From NCBI GenBank assembly GCA_023436885.1, contig JAEZHI010000040.1:186001-250000 (forward strand): 64,000 nt of DNA, written 5' to 3'. The notes below the pieces were generated by a model. It worked only from the letters and a program-made list of their open reading frames with translations. It made no database searches and had not been told where the DNA came from. A program made the translations under genes and the position numbers. Below, in pieces: positions 8,350 to 17,016 of this stretch; position 1 is the first letter of the stretch, and the number at the start of each line of letters is the position of its first letter. This DNA comes from Pseudomonadota bacterium (GTDB taxonomy: Bacteria > Pseudomonadota > Alphaproteobacteria > Rhizobiales > Pleomorphomonadaceae).

Positions 8350-8652
8350 CTATTTTCTCATGGCGAGGCGATTGAAGTGGAAGAGATCGGCGGCCTTGCC
8401 CAGAATGGGGACAAGCGCCTCATAAAGGCTCCTTCTATGGAGAAGCTGTTTCCCTTTTCTGGTCAGCACAAGTTCTCTGCCGCCACTGAAGGCAATATCC
8501 CAATCATTGACGACGACGAATCCATCTCTGATCGCTGCATCAACTGCAGTCTCGTCGAGACTGGCTTCCTCCAGATCGACAGTATTTGAGTGTCGGCCGA
8601 ATGCATTGAGAACAGCTTTGATATCACTACCGACGGATTTTTCAGTTAGCAT
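8350..8652 (-). CDS. Hypothetical small protein, winged-helix-like
   Basis: A 100-residue protein of unknown function. The start at 8652 is preceded by a GGGGTG site; the codons are less GC-biased than neighbouring genes. The segment DETAVDAAIRDGFVVVND followed by ELVLTRKGKQLL looks like the recognition helix and wing of a small winged-helix domain, where L-T-x-x-G-x-x-L-L is a common ending, but this is only a resemblance. It stands alone between a LysR gene and the adenosylhomocysteinase-like gene and has no clear partner. Confidence 0.5.
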   Translation of the reverse strand: MLTEKSVGSDIKAVLNAFGRHSNTVDLEEASLDETAVDAAIRDGFVVVNDWDIAFSGGRELVLTRKGKQLLHRRSLYEALVPILGKAADLFHFNRLAMRK

Positions 8653-8827
8653 TGTGTTCACCCCGCAACCAGAAGTGAACATAAGTCGCTCCGCTTGGTC
8701 TCGCTATCCGCACATCACGGTATGCCGCCTGTCATTGTGTTCATGAGTTTGTGGGTTGCGACCAGATGCATTGGCTTGGCCACAAGCTCGCAGGTGTCGA
8801 GCACGGATTGCCCGTGAACGAGCCGGC

Positions 8828-10003
8828 TTAAGCCGAACAAATCGCTGACCTATCGCTGGGATAGCAGAGATCAAGATAGGCGTTGGCCACCCGATCGTTG
8901 ATGTCACCGGGCACCGGGACGACGCAGCTCGATGCATCGACGCGGCGAAGCGCCACCGCCTCGAGGCAACGGGCCTGAAGGGCGAAGCCGAGATCCATGG
9001 ATTCGATCGAGTTGCCGAGCGGCCGGGCGCCGGCGAGGTTCACCATGTGCCCCTCGGCGAGGATGTGAATGGTGCGGCCATCCCTCAGCTTCAGGCTGGC
9101 GATGCCGTCCGAGAACACATCGGTCGAGATAACCTCCGGGCTGCCAGTGATTGCGGCATTGTCGATTTCCGTCGGGAAATGGCCGGCGTTGGCGAGGATG
9201 GCGTTGTCCTTGAACAGCGGCATGTCCTCATCACCCAGGATGCGTCCGCCGCCGGTGACGGTGATGATGAGGTCGGCACTGGCGATCGCTTTGTCGCGCG
9301 ATGGCGTGTCGTAGCCGTCGAGATGGGCCTGCAGGCGCTTCAGCGGATCGCGATCGACGACGCTGACCTTGGCATGCGCCCCCTTGAAGTTCAGCGCCAC
9401 GCCCCGACCGCAGGCGCCATAACCGAACACCGTGACACGCTGGCCGTTGGTCACCCGGTTGGTGATGCGCATGTAGGATTCAAGAACGCTCTGGCCGACG
9501 GCGTGCTCGTTCTCGGCGAACTGCTTGATCGGGCTGTCATTGATGACCAGGATCGGCAGATTGAGCGAGGCGCGCAGAGGCTCAAGACGAATTCGCCCTG
9601 ATGTCGTCTCTTCGGTGCCGCCGATCAGGTTGGCGGTCGGAGCCTGCCGCCAGAGATCGAACAGGTCGCCGCCATTGTCGAGCAGAATGTCCGGCTCGCT
9701 CGCCAGCACCTCCCTGAGGAATCCCTGGTGCTTGATAGGGTCGCGCGTTGCCTCGCCGATGACGGTGATGCCCCGCTCCCTCAAATAGGCGACGGCATCG
9801 GCCTGTGTCGTGTTGAGATTGCCGGTCGCCACGAGCTTGGCGCCGCCATCCTTGAGCGTGAGCAGCAAGGCTACTGTCTTCGGCTCAAGGTGGATGCCAG
9901 TGCCGATGGTCATGCCGGCAAACGGCTGCGTCTCGCGAAACTCCGCAGCGATCTCTTTGAGAAGGCGGGTGTTCGCCCCCACCCATTCGATCCTGTTGGT
10001 CAT
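8828..10003 (-). CDS. Adenosylhomocysteinase-like NAD-dependent hydrolase
   Basis: A 391-residue member of the S-adenosylhomocysteine hydrolase family. It shows HLEPKTVALLLTL near residue 38, the G-G-T-E-E-T-T-S-G substrate loop, NDSPIKQFAENEHAVGQS (the place of the catalytic Lys/Asp segment), the Rossmann turn GYGACGRG, and NAGHFPTEID. It is shorter than housekeeping SAH hydrolases (about 430-470) and lacks their C-terminal K-P-D-H-Y-R-Y tail that completes the cofactor site of the neighbour subunit. It is therefore probably a divergent paralogue acting on a related nucleoside thioether. A GGAGGGGAG site precedes the start. Control by the divergent LacI-type repressor through two operators (10039-10089) argues for an inducible catabolic role. 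Confidence 0.78.
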   Translation of the reverse strand: MTNRIEWVGANTRLLKEIAAEFRETQPFAGMTIGTGIHLEPKTVALLLTLKDGGAKLVATGNLNTTQADAVAYLRERGITVIGEATRDPIKHQGFLREVLASEPDILLDNGGDLFDLWRQAPTANLIGGTEETTSGRIRLEPLRASLNLPILVINDSPIKQFAENEHAVGQSVLESYMRITNRVTNGQRVTVFGYGACGRGVALNFKGAHAKVSVVDRDPLKRLQAHLDGYDTPSRDKAIASADLIITVTGGGRILGDEDMPLFKDNAILANAGHFPTEIDNAAITGSPEVISTDVFSDGIASLKLRDGRTIHILAEGHMVNLAGARPLGNSIESMDLGFALQARCLEAVALRRVDASSCVVPVPGDINDRVANAYLDLCYPSDRSAICSA

Positions 10004-10038
10004 GGTCTCCCCTCCGAGCTTGCGATGTCACCGACCTA

Positions 10039-10089
10039 AGTCAAACGTATGACTAGACCGACTCCGACGCTTGAGTCAAACGTATGACT
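10039..10089. promoter_or_regulatory. Twin LacI-family operators
   Basis: The 16-mer AGTCAAACGTATGACT occurs twice, identically, at 10039-10054 and 10074-10089, with centres 35 bp apart. Each is a near-palindrome (AGTCA/TGACT arms around a central ACGT), the form recognised by LacI/PurR repressors. They lie between the adenosylhomocysteinase-like gene and the LacI-type gene and nowhere else in the window that I could see. Confidence 0.82.
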
Positions 10090-10159
10090 TAGTCTATTCA
10101 CAGGCGACGCGTGCTTGAGATATGTCTCTGCAGCGGACATCGGACGAAGAGAGACCAGA

Positions 10160-11188
10160 GTGGCGCGGAACGACAAGACGAGCCTGCCGGTAACGAGCCG
10201 CGACGTGGCGAGGGAAGCCAACGTCTCCCAATCGACAGTGTCACTCGTCCTCAACGGCAAGGCTGAGGGCCGCGTGTCCGAGGCAACCCGGGAACTCATC
10301 CAGGAAACCGCCGTCCGCCTTGGCTATCAACCGAACGTATCGGCCCAGATGCTGCGCACCGGCGTCGGCAAGACGCTGGCCTTTGCGGTTCCCGATATCC
10401 AGCAACCGTTCTTCGGACAGGTGGTGGTCGCCGCGGAAGTGGCGGCCCGCGAGAAGGGCTATTCGGTTCTCCTGGTCGATACCACCGCCGACCCTCAGTG
10501 GAGCGACCGGCTGGTCGGCATGATCCGCAGTCGCATGATTTCCGGCTGCATCATCTACACGCCCGACGCCGAAGCGGAGGCAAAGTTCGCCGACGTCAGC
10601 GACCGCGTCGTCATGGTCGAGAGCGAAACGCCCGGCCTCTCCGGCGTCGACCTCACCATTGACGCTGCCATGAAATCGGTGGTCGGTCATCTCGCGGAAT
10701 TGGAGCATCGCAAGATCGGCCACTTCGCCGCGCTCTATCCCAAGCTGACCTTCCGCAACCGCCGCTCGGCCTTCCTGGCGGAAATCGAGCGCATCGGCCT
10801 CGCCACCGATCCCAGCTGGCACGCGAGTTCGACTTTCGAGCTTGAAGCAGCAACGCAGGTCGCCAAGCGGCTCATTGCCGCCGGCGTCACCGCCATCGCC
10901 TGCGACGACGATCTCCTGGCCGGCGCAGCCTACCGCGCAGCGCGGCAACTCGGCCTATCGATTCCCGATGACCTATCGGTGGTCGGCTTCAACGACACCG
11001 AACTCGCCCGCCTGCTCCATCCCGAGCTGACGACTGTGAACATCCCGGCGAACAGCCTGGGGCGGGAAGCCATACGGCGCCTGCTCGGCAAACTCCACGA
11101 TAGGACCGCCTCTGCAAAGCCGGCGATGGTGAAGCTACGCCTCATCTTGCGTCAGTCGACAGCGCGTCCGAGAGGCGAAGAGCTATAG
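10160..11188 (+). CDS. LacI-family transcriptional repressor
   Basis: A 342-residue regulator. The LacI helix-turn-helix begins about residue 12 (TSRDVAREANVSQSTVSLVLNG) with the hinge VRLGYQPNVSAQML. It is followed by a sugar-binding-protein-like effector/dimer domain (VVAAEVAAREKGYSVLL, then DDDLLAGAAYRAARQLG and VVGFNDTELARLLHPELTTV). The start is taken as GTG at 10160, with GAGAG about 8 bp upstream; an in-frame TTG at 10115 lacks a ribosome site. It should bind the two identical operators upstream and repress the divergent hydrolase and itself. The effector is unknown; a purine nucleoside is a reasonable guess given the target gene. Confidence 0.9.
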   Translation: MARNDKTSLPVTSRDVAREANVSQSTVSLVLNGKAEGRVSEATRELIQETAVRLGYQPNVSAQMLRTGVGKTLAFAVPDIQQPFFGQVVVAAEVAAREKGYSVLLVDTTADPQWSDRLVGMIRSRMISGCIIYTPDAEAEAKFADVSDRVVMVESETPGLSGVDLTIDAAMKSVVGHLAELEHRKIGHFAALYPKLTFRNRRSAFLAEIERIGLATDPSWHASSTFELEAATQVAKRLIAAGVTAIACDDDLLAGAAYRAARQLGLSIPDDLSVVGFNDTELARLLHPELTTVNIPANSLGREAIRRLLGKLHDRTASAKPAMVKLRLILRQSTARPRGEEL

Positions 11189-11423
11189 CCCTCAGCTGAT
11201 GGCGACATGGCCGTACACCTTGCTGAATACACCTCCATAAATTGTACGAATCGCAACCCTTGCGTTAGCGACCTGTCAATAAACTCAGTGTCAGAATAAG
11301 GGGCAATATCACCCAGCCGCCAAGTTGCTCGTCCGGTTGCCACGAATGTTTCAAGCCGGCTTGGAATGGATATCGTTCGATTGAACCGTTCCGTTATACG
11401 ATCACGGCGAGTGAGAGGTTTCC

Positions 11424-12518
11424 ATGAGGGAAATCCTAGGCCTCACGAGAGACGAGCTCAGGAACGATCGTCATATATACACGGCGATAATTTTCTATCT
11501 GGTGGTAGCGAATGCCATTCTCGCACCATTCAGGCACATATTCCCGAGAATTTACGCCGAATACTTTCTCAGCCTGGCAAGTCTGGACGGTGTCGTTTTT
11601 CCAGCCTTCGTCATTGTCGGCGTGCTGTTGAGATCTTTATTTGCCAACCCACGCGATCCGTTAGCTTGGTTTCGCGCCCGCCTCCACAGCAGATGCATCG
11701 CGCGCATCTTGGCCGGCTATGGTCTGCTTCTGGCTCTCGTCCCCTTCATGGCAACGTTCACAGCCATGAAATCCTTCATCGGCCTCAATGGGTTCACAGC
11801 CGACACGCCACTTGCCGATTTTGACCGCTGGCTGCACCTCGGCGTTGATCCGGCAATCTTTCTGCATCGCATTCTTGACTACGGATCAGTCTGGCGCTTT
11901 TTCGCCTTCTTCTACGGTCCCGGATGGTTGCTTTGGGTCAACGGCGTCATCTTCTGGATGGCGATTGCGGCGCCCAGCCCGGGCCTTCGGAAGCGGTTCT
12001 TTTTCGCTTACATTTTCGCCTGGGTCGTACTCGGCAATGCCATCGCATGGCTTGCCATCAGCGCCGGTCCAGCCTTCTTCGCGGAGGTCACCGGCAACGC
12101 AGACCGCTTTGCAAGCGTGCTGGCCACGGTTAGTGCGTATACGCTGCCGGATGGCACGGGCATTCGCAGCATACAGATGTATCTCTGGGATCTCTATATT
12201 TCGCGCTCGTCAGACTTCGGGATGGGCATTTCAGCTTTTCCAAGCTTGCACGTCGCAATGGTCATGCTCTGCGCCTTGGCAGCCCTTGAGATCAATCGGG
12301 GTCTGGCTGTAATAGGCGTTTTCATCGTGATCATCATCCAGACGGGATCAGTGCTGTTCGGATGGCACTATGCCATAGATGGCTATTTCTCGATCGCCGT
12401 CATGACGGTGTTTTGGCTGATCCTTCGCCATCCCAGCCTGTTGGGTCGGCCTTCGATCGATCAGCCTCGTGTCGCGCAGCATCCATTTGCAGACTATTCG
12501 GGCGCAGATCGTGTCTGA
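11424..12518 (+). CDS. PAP2-superfamily membrane phosphatase/transferase
   Basis: A 364-residue multi-pass membrane protein with about six to seven hydrophobic segments. Near the C-terminus are the two PAP2 signatures: a phosphatase-type FPSLHVAM and GWHYAIDGYFS, giving the catalytic His of the second motif and the nearby Asp. The layout, with a long N-terminal membrane part and the motifs late, resembles the AUR1/inositol-phosphorylceramide-synthase-like branch, so it may transfer phospho-head groups rather than only hydrolyse lipid phosphates. It has a GAGAGG site and is monocistronic. No lipid gene is adjacent. Confidence 0.78.
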   Translation: MREILGLTRDELRNDRHIYTAIIFYLVVANAILAPFRHIFPRIYAEYFLSLASLDGVVFPAFVIVGVLLRSLFANPRDPLAWFRARLHSRCIARILAGYGLLLALVPFMATFTAMKSFIGLNGFTADTPLADFDRWLHLGVDPAIFLHRILDYGSVWRFFAFFYGPGWLLWVNGVIFWMAIAAPSPGLRKRFFFAYIFAWVVLGNAIAWLAISAGPAFFAEVTGNADRFASVLATVSAYTLPDGTGIRSIQMYLWDLYISRSSDFGMGISAFPSLHVAMVMLCALAALEINRGLAVIGVFIVIIIQTGSVLFGWHYAIDGYFSIAVMTVFWLILRHPSLLGRPSIDQPRVAQHPFADYSGADRV

Positions 12519-12747
12519 CGGCGCACCCAAGCCGACTGTCACACGACTCATCGCCACGCCGGTTTAGGACTGACGAACAAGACTGATGCGCATGAAATGC
12601 CAAGGCTCCCGAGCCGGTCAGTGCAAGTCGGAAAATCCGCATCTATGGGACGATCAATGAAAGCAGCCCTCGAAGGCCTGCTTTCACTTGAAAGGCACCA
12701 ACCGCTGCAAGAGCAGCGATCGGCGATCCACACATCCCGTCAAGCGG

Positions 12748-14082
12748 TTACTTCTGCGCGACCTTGGCCGTGAAGCTCGCGACGCTGTCCTTCAGCACAG
12801 CTGCCTGCTCGATGAGCTCGTGCGAAATCTGAGAAACATGACCGACGGCAGTGGTCGTCTCTCTGATTGCGCCGAACACGTCGGTAATCGCGGCGACGGT
12901 CACATCCGACGACTTGGAAACGTCCATGGCCGAGGTGGCGATGTCGGCAGTCGCCGCGGACTGCTCCTCGACGGCGGCGGCGATCGCCGTGCCGATGCGG
13001 GCGACTTCCTCGATGGTCTCGGTAATGCCGGAGATGTCGGACACCGACTGCTGCGTCGCCTGCTGGATGGCAGCGATCTGGCCGGTGATCTCCTCAGTGG
13101 CCTTGGCAGTCTGCGAAGCTAGCGACTTCACTTCCTGTGCCACGACAGCAAAGCCCTTGCCAGCCTCACCGGCCCGTGCCGCCTCGATGGTCGCGTTGAG
13201 CGCCAGGAGATTGGTCTGCGCGGCGATGGAGGAAATCAGCTCGACCACCGAACCGATCTTGTCCACCGCCTCGGAAAGTCCCTTCACCGATGCAGCTGTC
13301 TGGCGGGCGCCCTCCACAGCCTTCGAGGATACGCTGAGAGAGGCTTCGGCCTGGCGGCCGATCTCGCCGATCGACGCATGCAGCTCTTCGGTCGCGGCGG
13401 CCGTGGTGGAAATGCCGTTGCCCGTAGCCTCCTGCGACGTGCGGATGCTCTCGCAGCGCCCGGTCACGGCTTCCGCCTGTTTCTCCAACGCGCCGGAGCT
13501 GTTGCTGAGATCGGTGGTCATCTTGCCGAGCTTGCCGAGTAGGCTATTGATCTGACTGTCGAATTCACCGATGGCCGTCTGTACGCGCGCCTGCCGGTCG
13601 GAGATCTGCTGGATCAGCGTCTCGCCATAGACGGACACCGCAATGTCCATGTCGAGCAACACCGCCTTGGTGACGGCAGAAATCATCCGGGCGGTCTTGG
13701 GGCCGGACAACCGGGACTGCCGCCCCATGATGGCCGAGATCTGCTCCAGGACGTGGTTGTAGCCCGATATATAATAATGAGGCTCAAGCCCGATGCGGAC
13801 ATGGGCGAGACCGACGCGGTGCACGCTTTCGAAATAGTCGCGATCGAACCGCGCCGAGAACAGGCGCTTCCAATGGTCGTATTGCGCCTTCTTGAGGTGA
13901 TCGACGCGGCCCTTTACCAGCGCGGCCAGCTTGGGTTCCCTCTCCCATCGGCGGTAAAAGGCGGTGAGAATTTCCTCCATCTGGCGGTCAAGGATAGCCC
14001 AGGCTGCACGAAGATCGGTGCAGGCCGCTTCATCAATGGAATAGGCCTTCGTATGGCCCTGAAACTCTTCCAACGCCGCCAT
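12748..14082 (-). CDS. Globin-coupled methyl-accepting chemotaxis protein (HemAT-like)
   Basis: A 444-residue soluble chemoreceptor without membrane segments. Residues about 10-165 form a protoglobin domain: the haem-binding helix F region reads YFESVHRVGLAHVRIGLEP, with a proximal histidine near residue 90, then HYYISGYN. The C-terminal signalling domain has the conserved hairpin tip (IAAQTNLLALNATIEAARAG) and the GKGFAVVAQEVKSLA flank. It should sense oxygen or another haem ligand and signal through CheA/CheW. The protein ends with no CheR-binding pentapeptide. The start has a GGAGGG site. Confidence 0.9.
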   Translation of the reverse strand: MAALEEFQGHTKAYSIDEAACTDLRAAWAILDRQMEEILTAFYRRWEREPKLAALVKGRVDHLKKAQYDHWKRLFSARFDRDYFESVHRVGLAHVRIGLEPHYYISGYNHVLEQISAIMGRQSRLSGPKTARMISAVTKAVLLDMDIAVSVYGETLIQQISDRQARVQTAIGEFDSQINSLLGKLGKMTTDLSNSSGALEKQAEAVTGRCESIRTSQEATGNGISTTAAATEELHASIGEIGRQAEASLSVSSKAVEGARQTAASVKGLSEAVDKIGSVVELISSIAAQTNLLALNATIEAARAGEAGKGFAVVAQEVKSLASQTAKATEEITGQIAAIQQATQQSVSDISGITETIEEVARIGTAIAAAVEEQSAATADIATSAMDVSKSSDVTVAAITDVFGAIRETTTAVGHVSQISHELIEQAAVLKDSVASFTAKVAQK

Positions 14083-14453
14083 GCCACCCTCCGAACAGGG
14101 GATAACGAATCCATGTCCCCTTAACTTCGTCCACTATCTTCGCGGGTGGTTTACAAACCCTGAATTAGGTAATGCACCTCGTGCATTTTTTGGTTCGTTC
14201 AGGGTACATCCTTGGGATACTTCTTATCGAAATATTCCCGTTTTCTGCAGAATTTGACAGGGCCTGTCAGTTTTGACAGGAGCATTTGGCCTATTAACTC
14301 TTTCGCAAACAGCCAGTGCCGGCCCTGACAGAGCAACACGTAAAAATGGCAATGATAGCCTCGATCATCCAGCCGCCCGAACGGATGTCGACTCTCTGCT
14401 TGGCGGCGTCTCCGACGCGCTGCCCCTTGACCTCCATGCCCGGCTCGCCGCCG
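14083..14453. other. Intergenic region with short inverted repeats
   Basis: No gene is supported here. It contains ATGCAC-ctc-GTGCAT followed by six T (14172-14191), and a TGACAGG motif three times: as the inverted pair TGACAGG-g-CCTGTCA (14255-14269) and again at 14274-14280. The part next to 14082 must hold the chemoreceptor promoter. Confidence 0.5.
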
Positions 14454-15317
14454 TCACCCGTCGGTATTGGTGGCGAGCGCAGCCGTCCGATCAAGGCGCG
14501 TATCGATGGCCACGTCTTCCCAGAGGGCGAGATCGGCGAGAAGTTGCTCGGCATGCGCCCGCACCGCATCGACGGCATCGCGGCCTAGCTGAAGCCGGAG
14601 CGGCGTCTTGTCGTCTTTCAGCGCCATCTCGATGGCAGCTGCCGCCTTGAGCGGATCGCCTTCCTGCGTTCCGTCCATATGGCGGGCAAAGTTGCGCGTC
14701 GCGCCGACCACGTCGTCATAGGCGGGGATGATCGGCATGTGCTTCATCGCCTCTCCCGCCAGTCTGGTGCGGAAGGCGCCGGGCTCGACGATGAGAACCT
14801 TCACGCCGAACGGCGCCATTTCCGCAGCAAGCGCCTCGGAAAAGCCTTCAAGGGCGAACTTGCTGGCCGAATAGGCGCTGAAGCCTGCAAAGGAGAGCTG
14901 TCCGCCCAGGCTGGAAATATTGACGATCGCACCGGACCCTTGGGCGCGAAACTGGGGAAGCGCCGCATTCGTCACCCCGACCGCGCCAAAGAAATTGGTT
15001 TCCATCTGCGCGCGCAGTTCCCGTTCCGGCGTTTCTTCCGCTGCGCCGACAATGCCGTAACCGGCATTATTGATAAGCACGTCGATCCGCCCGAAGCGAG
15101 CAATCGCCGCGTCGATCGCCTCCTTGGCCTCGCCGGGCTGTATCACGTCCAGCCGATGAACAAGCACACGCTCTGGGGCGAGCGCGGCGATCACGGACAG
15201 CCGCGAGGGATCGCGCGCGGTCACCACCACATTGTGCCCCTGAGCGACGGCGTGGCGGGCGAAGGCTTCGCCGAAACCGCTCGATGCGCCGGTGATGAAC
15301 CAGGTCTGTCGGGTCAT
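14454..15317 (-). CDS. SDR-family NAD(P)-dependent oxidoreductase
   Basis: A 287-residue classical short-chain dehydrogenase. It has the cofactor motif TGASSGFG (residues 9-16), NNAGYG, catalytic Ser in NISSLGG, and the YSASK motif with catalytic Tyr and Lys. The length and the C-terminal YDDVVGATRNF region match the SDR subgroup often annotated as oxidoreductase/retinol-dehydrogenase-like. GAGGAG lies 8 bp before the ATG at 15317; longer readings cross the divergent promoter. It is divergent from a LysR regulator that probably controls it. The substrate is unknown. Confidence 0.88.
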   Translation of the reverse strand: MTRQTWFITGASSGFGEAFARHAVAQGHNVVVTARDPSRLSVIAALAPERVLVHRLDVIQPGEAKEAIDAAIARFGRIDVLINNAGYGIVGAAEETPERELRAQMETNFFGAVGVTNAALPQFRAQGSGAIVNISSLGGQLSFAGFSAYSASKFALEGFSEALAAEMAPFGVKVLIVEPGAFRTRLAGEAMKHMPIIPAYDDVVGATRNFARHMDGTQEGDPLKAAAAIEMALKDDKTPLRLQLGRDAVDAVRAHAEQLLADLALWEDVAIDTRLDRTAALATNTDG

Positions 15318-15411
15318 TATGGATCTCCTCATTGGGGCGCTTCGTTGCGCCGACGAGGTAGAAATGCACCGTTTTTCATTCATTGATAATTGAGTTCAGT
15401 TGATATGATCT

Positions 15412-15428
15412 ATGCGATATAATCGCAT
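15412..15428. promoter_or_regulatory. Palindrome overlapping a -10 box before the LysR start
   Basis: ATGCGAT-ata-ATCGCAT is a perfect 7-bp inverted repeat. It contains a consensus TATAAT at 15418-15423, so transcription would begin at about 15430, the A of the LysR ATG. A factor bound here would cover the -10 box, consistent with autoregulation. Confidence 0.55.
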
Positions 15429-15429
15429 T

Positions 15430-16350
15430 ATGGATCGTGATATCCTTCAACATCTGCCCGTCGTCGCTGCTGTCGCGCGGCGGCGCAGCTTCGCGGCGGC
15501 AGCGGCCGAACTCGACCTGGGAGCATCGGCGGTCAGCCATGCGGTGCGGATGGTCGAGGATCGGCTGCGCACGCCGTTATTTGCCCGGACGACGCGCAGC
15601 GTATCGCTGACCGAGGCGGGCGAAGCGTTTCTTGCCAGGGCGCTGCCGGCCTTGCAGACGATCCACGAAGCCGCTGAGGCGACCCAGGCCATGAAAGGCC
15701 GGGTAACCGGCCTGTTGCGGATCAACTCGCCCCGCGTTGCCCTGCCCTTGCTGTTGATCGACCTGCTCGCCGACATGGCTGAGCTTCACCCCGACTTGAC
15801 GGTTGAGGTGACCACCGAGGACGCGTTGATCGACATCGTCGCCGGCGGCTATGACGCCGGCATCCGGCTGGGCGAGATGATTGCCGAGGACATGGTCGCG
15901 GTGCGGCTCACGCCGCCGTTCAGAGCCATCATGGTGGCCTCGCCCGACTATCTCGCCAAAGCCGGGCCGATCGACACGATCGACGACCTCAGGGCGCATA
16001 ATTGCATCGGCTTTCGCCAGGCCAGCACCGGCGGAACCTACGCCTGGGAAGTCCTGGATGGAGGCGAGGACAGAGCCGTAGTCACACGCGGCACGGTGCG
16101 GGTCACCGATCCTCTGATGGCGCTGGACCTTGCCGTAGCCGGGGTTGGTGTCGCCTATCTGTTCGAACCATTGGCGCGTCGCCACATCCGCGCGGGGGCT
16201 CTCCGCTGGCTGCTGCCCGATAGCGCCATTGAAGAGCCAGGCCTGTTTCTTTATTTCCCGCGGCGCGCCAGCGAGGCTCCGAAGCTGCGCGCTTTCATCG
16301 ATGCGGCACGCCGACATATGCCGTCGTGGACAGCGCAGGACACGCTCTGA
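15430..16350 (+). CDS. LysR-family transcriptional regulator
   Basis: A 306-residue LTTR with the winged helix at residues 1-62 (FAAAAAELDLGASAVSHAVRMVE, then LFARTTRSVSLTEAG) and an effector domain (LRINSPRVALPLLLIDLL; HNCIGFRQASTGG is typical of the YafC/DmlR branch). The start was placed at the ATG at 15430 because the helix-turn-helix begins about ten residues later; an ATG at 15412 lies inside a palindrome. Neither has a ribosome site, and the -10 box position predicts a leaderless message. It is divergent from the SDR gene, its likely target. Confidence 0.87.
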   Translation: MDRDILQHLPVVAAVARRRSFAAAAAELDLGASAVSHAVRMVEDRLRTPLFARTTRSVSLTEAGEAFLARALPALQTIHEAAEATQAMKGRVTGLLRINSPRVALPLLLIDLLADMAELHPDLTVEVTTEDALIDIVAGGYDAGIRLGEMIAEDMVAVRLTPPFRAIMVASPDYLAKAGPIDTIDDLRAHNCIGFRQASTGGTYAWEVLDGGEDRAVVTRGTVRVTDPLMALDLAVAGVGVAYLFEPLARRHIRAGALRWLLPDSAIEEPGLFLYFPRRASEAPKLRAFIDAARRHMPSWTAQDTL

Positions 16351-16467
16351 CCAGAGTCGGCAAGGCTCACCGGAGAAGTGCTTGCCCCACGGCCAGCTCT
16401 GGAACAGCGTCAGCGAAGGCGATAGGGTCAAAAGATCGAAACAGCGGGCATCCGCCCGCGGAGCTCC

Positions 16468-16968
16468 ATGATGACGACCGTTGCCGGTATTCTCTACCCG
16501 CCCGAAACCGATATCGATGGTTTGCTGGCCAGCGTGGCGCGTGGCGTTGCGGCCGCTGGCGCCCGGGTCGGTGGCGTCACCCAGAAGCGTGACGCGACAG
16601 ACCGGAAAGGCTTTGCGCTTGCAGATATCGCAAGCGGCGTCGTCAAGCCGATTTCCCAGAATCTTGGACCACTCTCGACCGCCTGCAAGCTGGACACATC
16701 GATCATGGCGGAGATCACCGCCGATCTCGAACGACAGATTGACGCCGGCCTCGACCTCCTGATCCTGAGCCGCTTCGGTGGCCGCGAGATCGAGGGAAGC
16801 GGCTTCCGCTCGCTGTTCGGCCGGGCCATGCTGGCCGGCATTCCGCTCCTAACCGGCGTTCGTAACGAGCACGCCACTGCCTGGGCGGTCTTCCATGGCG
16901 GCCTCGGCGTCGACCTGCCCCCAGACGAAAGCCGCGCCCTCGCTTGGGCGAAGGGCGTGGCTCTCTGA
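16468..16968 (+). CDS. DUF2478 family protein
   Basis: A 166-residue cytoplasmic protein of the DUF2478 family, often found near molybdenum or metabolic loci but without an assigned reaction. Visible family features are the N-terminal strand VAGILYPPETDID, the GVTQKRD turn, a middle LGPLSTACKLD segment, and the C-terminal half LLILSRFGGREIEGSGFR, then GIPLLTGVRNEHATAWAVFHGG. The start uses a GGAG site. Its last 116 bp plus the spacer and the tail of the facing chemoreceptor gene are duplicated at 19027-19172, on the other side of the low-GC island. Confidence 0.78.
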   Translation: MMTTVAGILYPPETDIDGLLASVARGVAAAGARVGGVTQKRDATDRKGFALADIASGVVKPISQNLGPLSTACKLDTSIMAEITADLERQIDAGLDLLILSRFGGREIEGSGFRSLFGRAMLAGIPLLTGVRNEHATAWAVFHGGLGVDLPPDESRALAWAKGVAL

Positions 16969-16997
16969 GTTTCCGGACGGCTTGATCAGGTGGCGTT
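16853..16997 (+). repeat. Long direct repeat, left copy (DUF2478 tail + chemoreceptor tail)
   Basis: These 145 bp recur at 19027-19172 in the same orientation with six substitutions and one indel, about 95 per cent identity. The segment holds the last part of the DUF2478 gene, its stop, and the first bases of what was the 3' end of the chemoreceptor gene (tcaggtggcgtt). The pair brackets the low-GC island 16998-19026. Confidence 0.9.
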
Positions 16998-17016
16998 TGG
17001 AAGGTTGGACGCACAG

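Noticed and set aside
11152..11343. Short minus-strand open frame overlapping the end of the LacI-type gene.
   Set aside because: It overlaps a well-supported gene, has no ribosome site and no homologous pattern.
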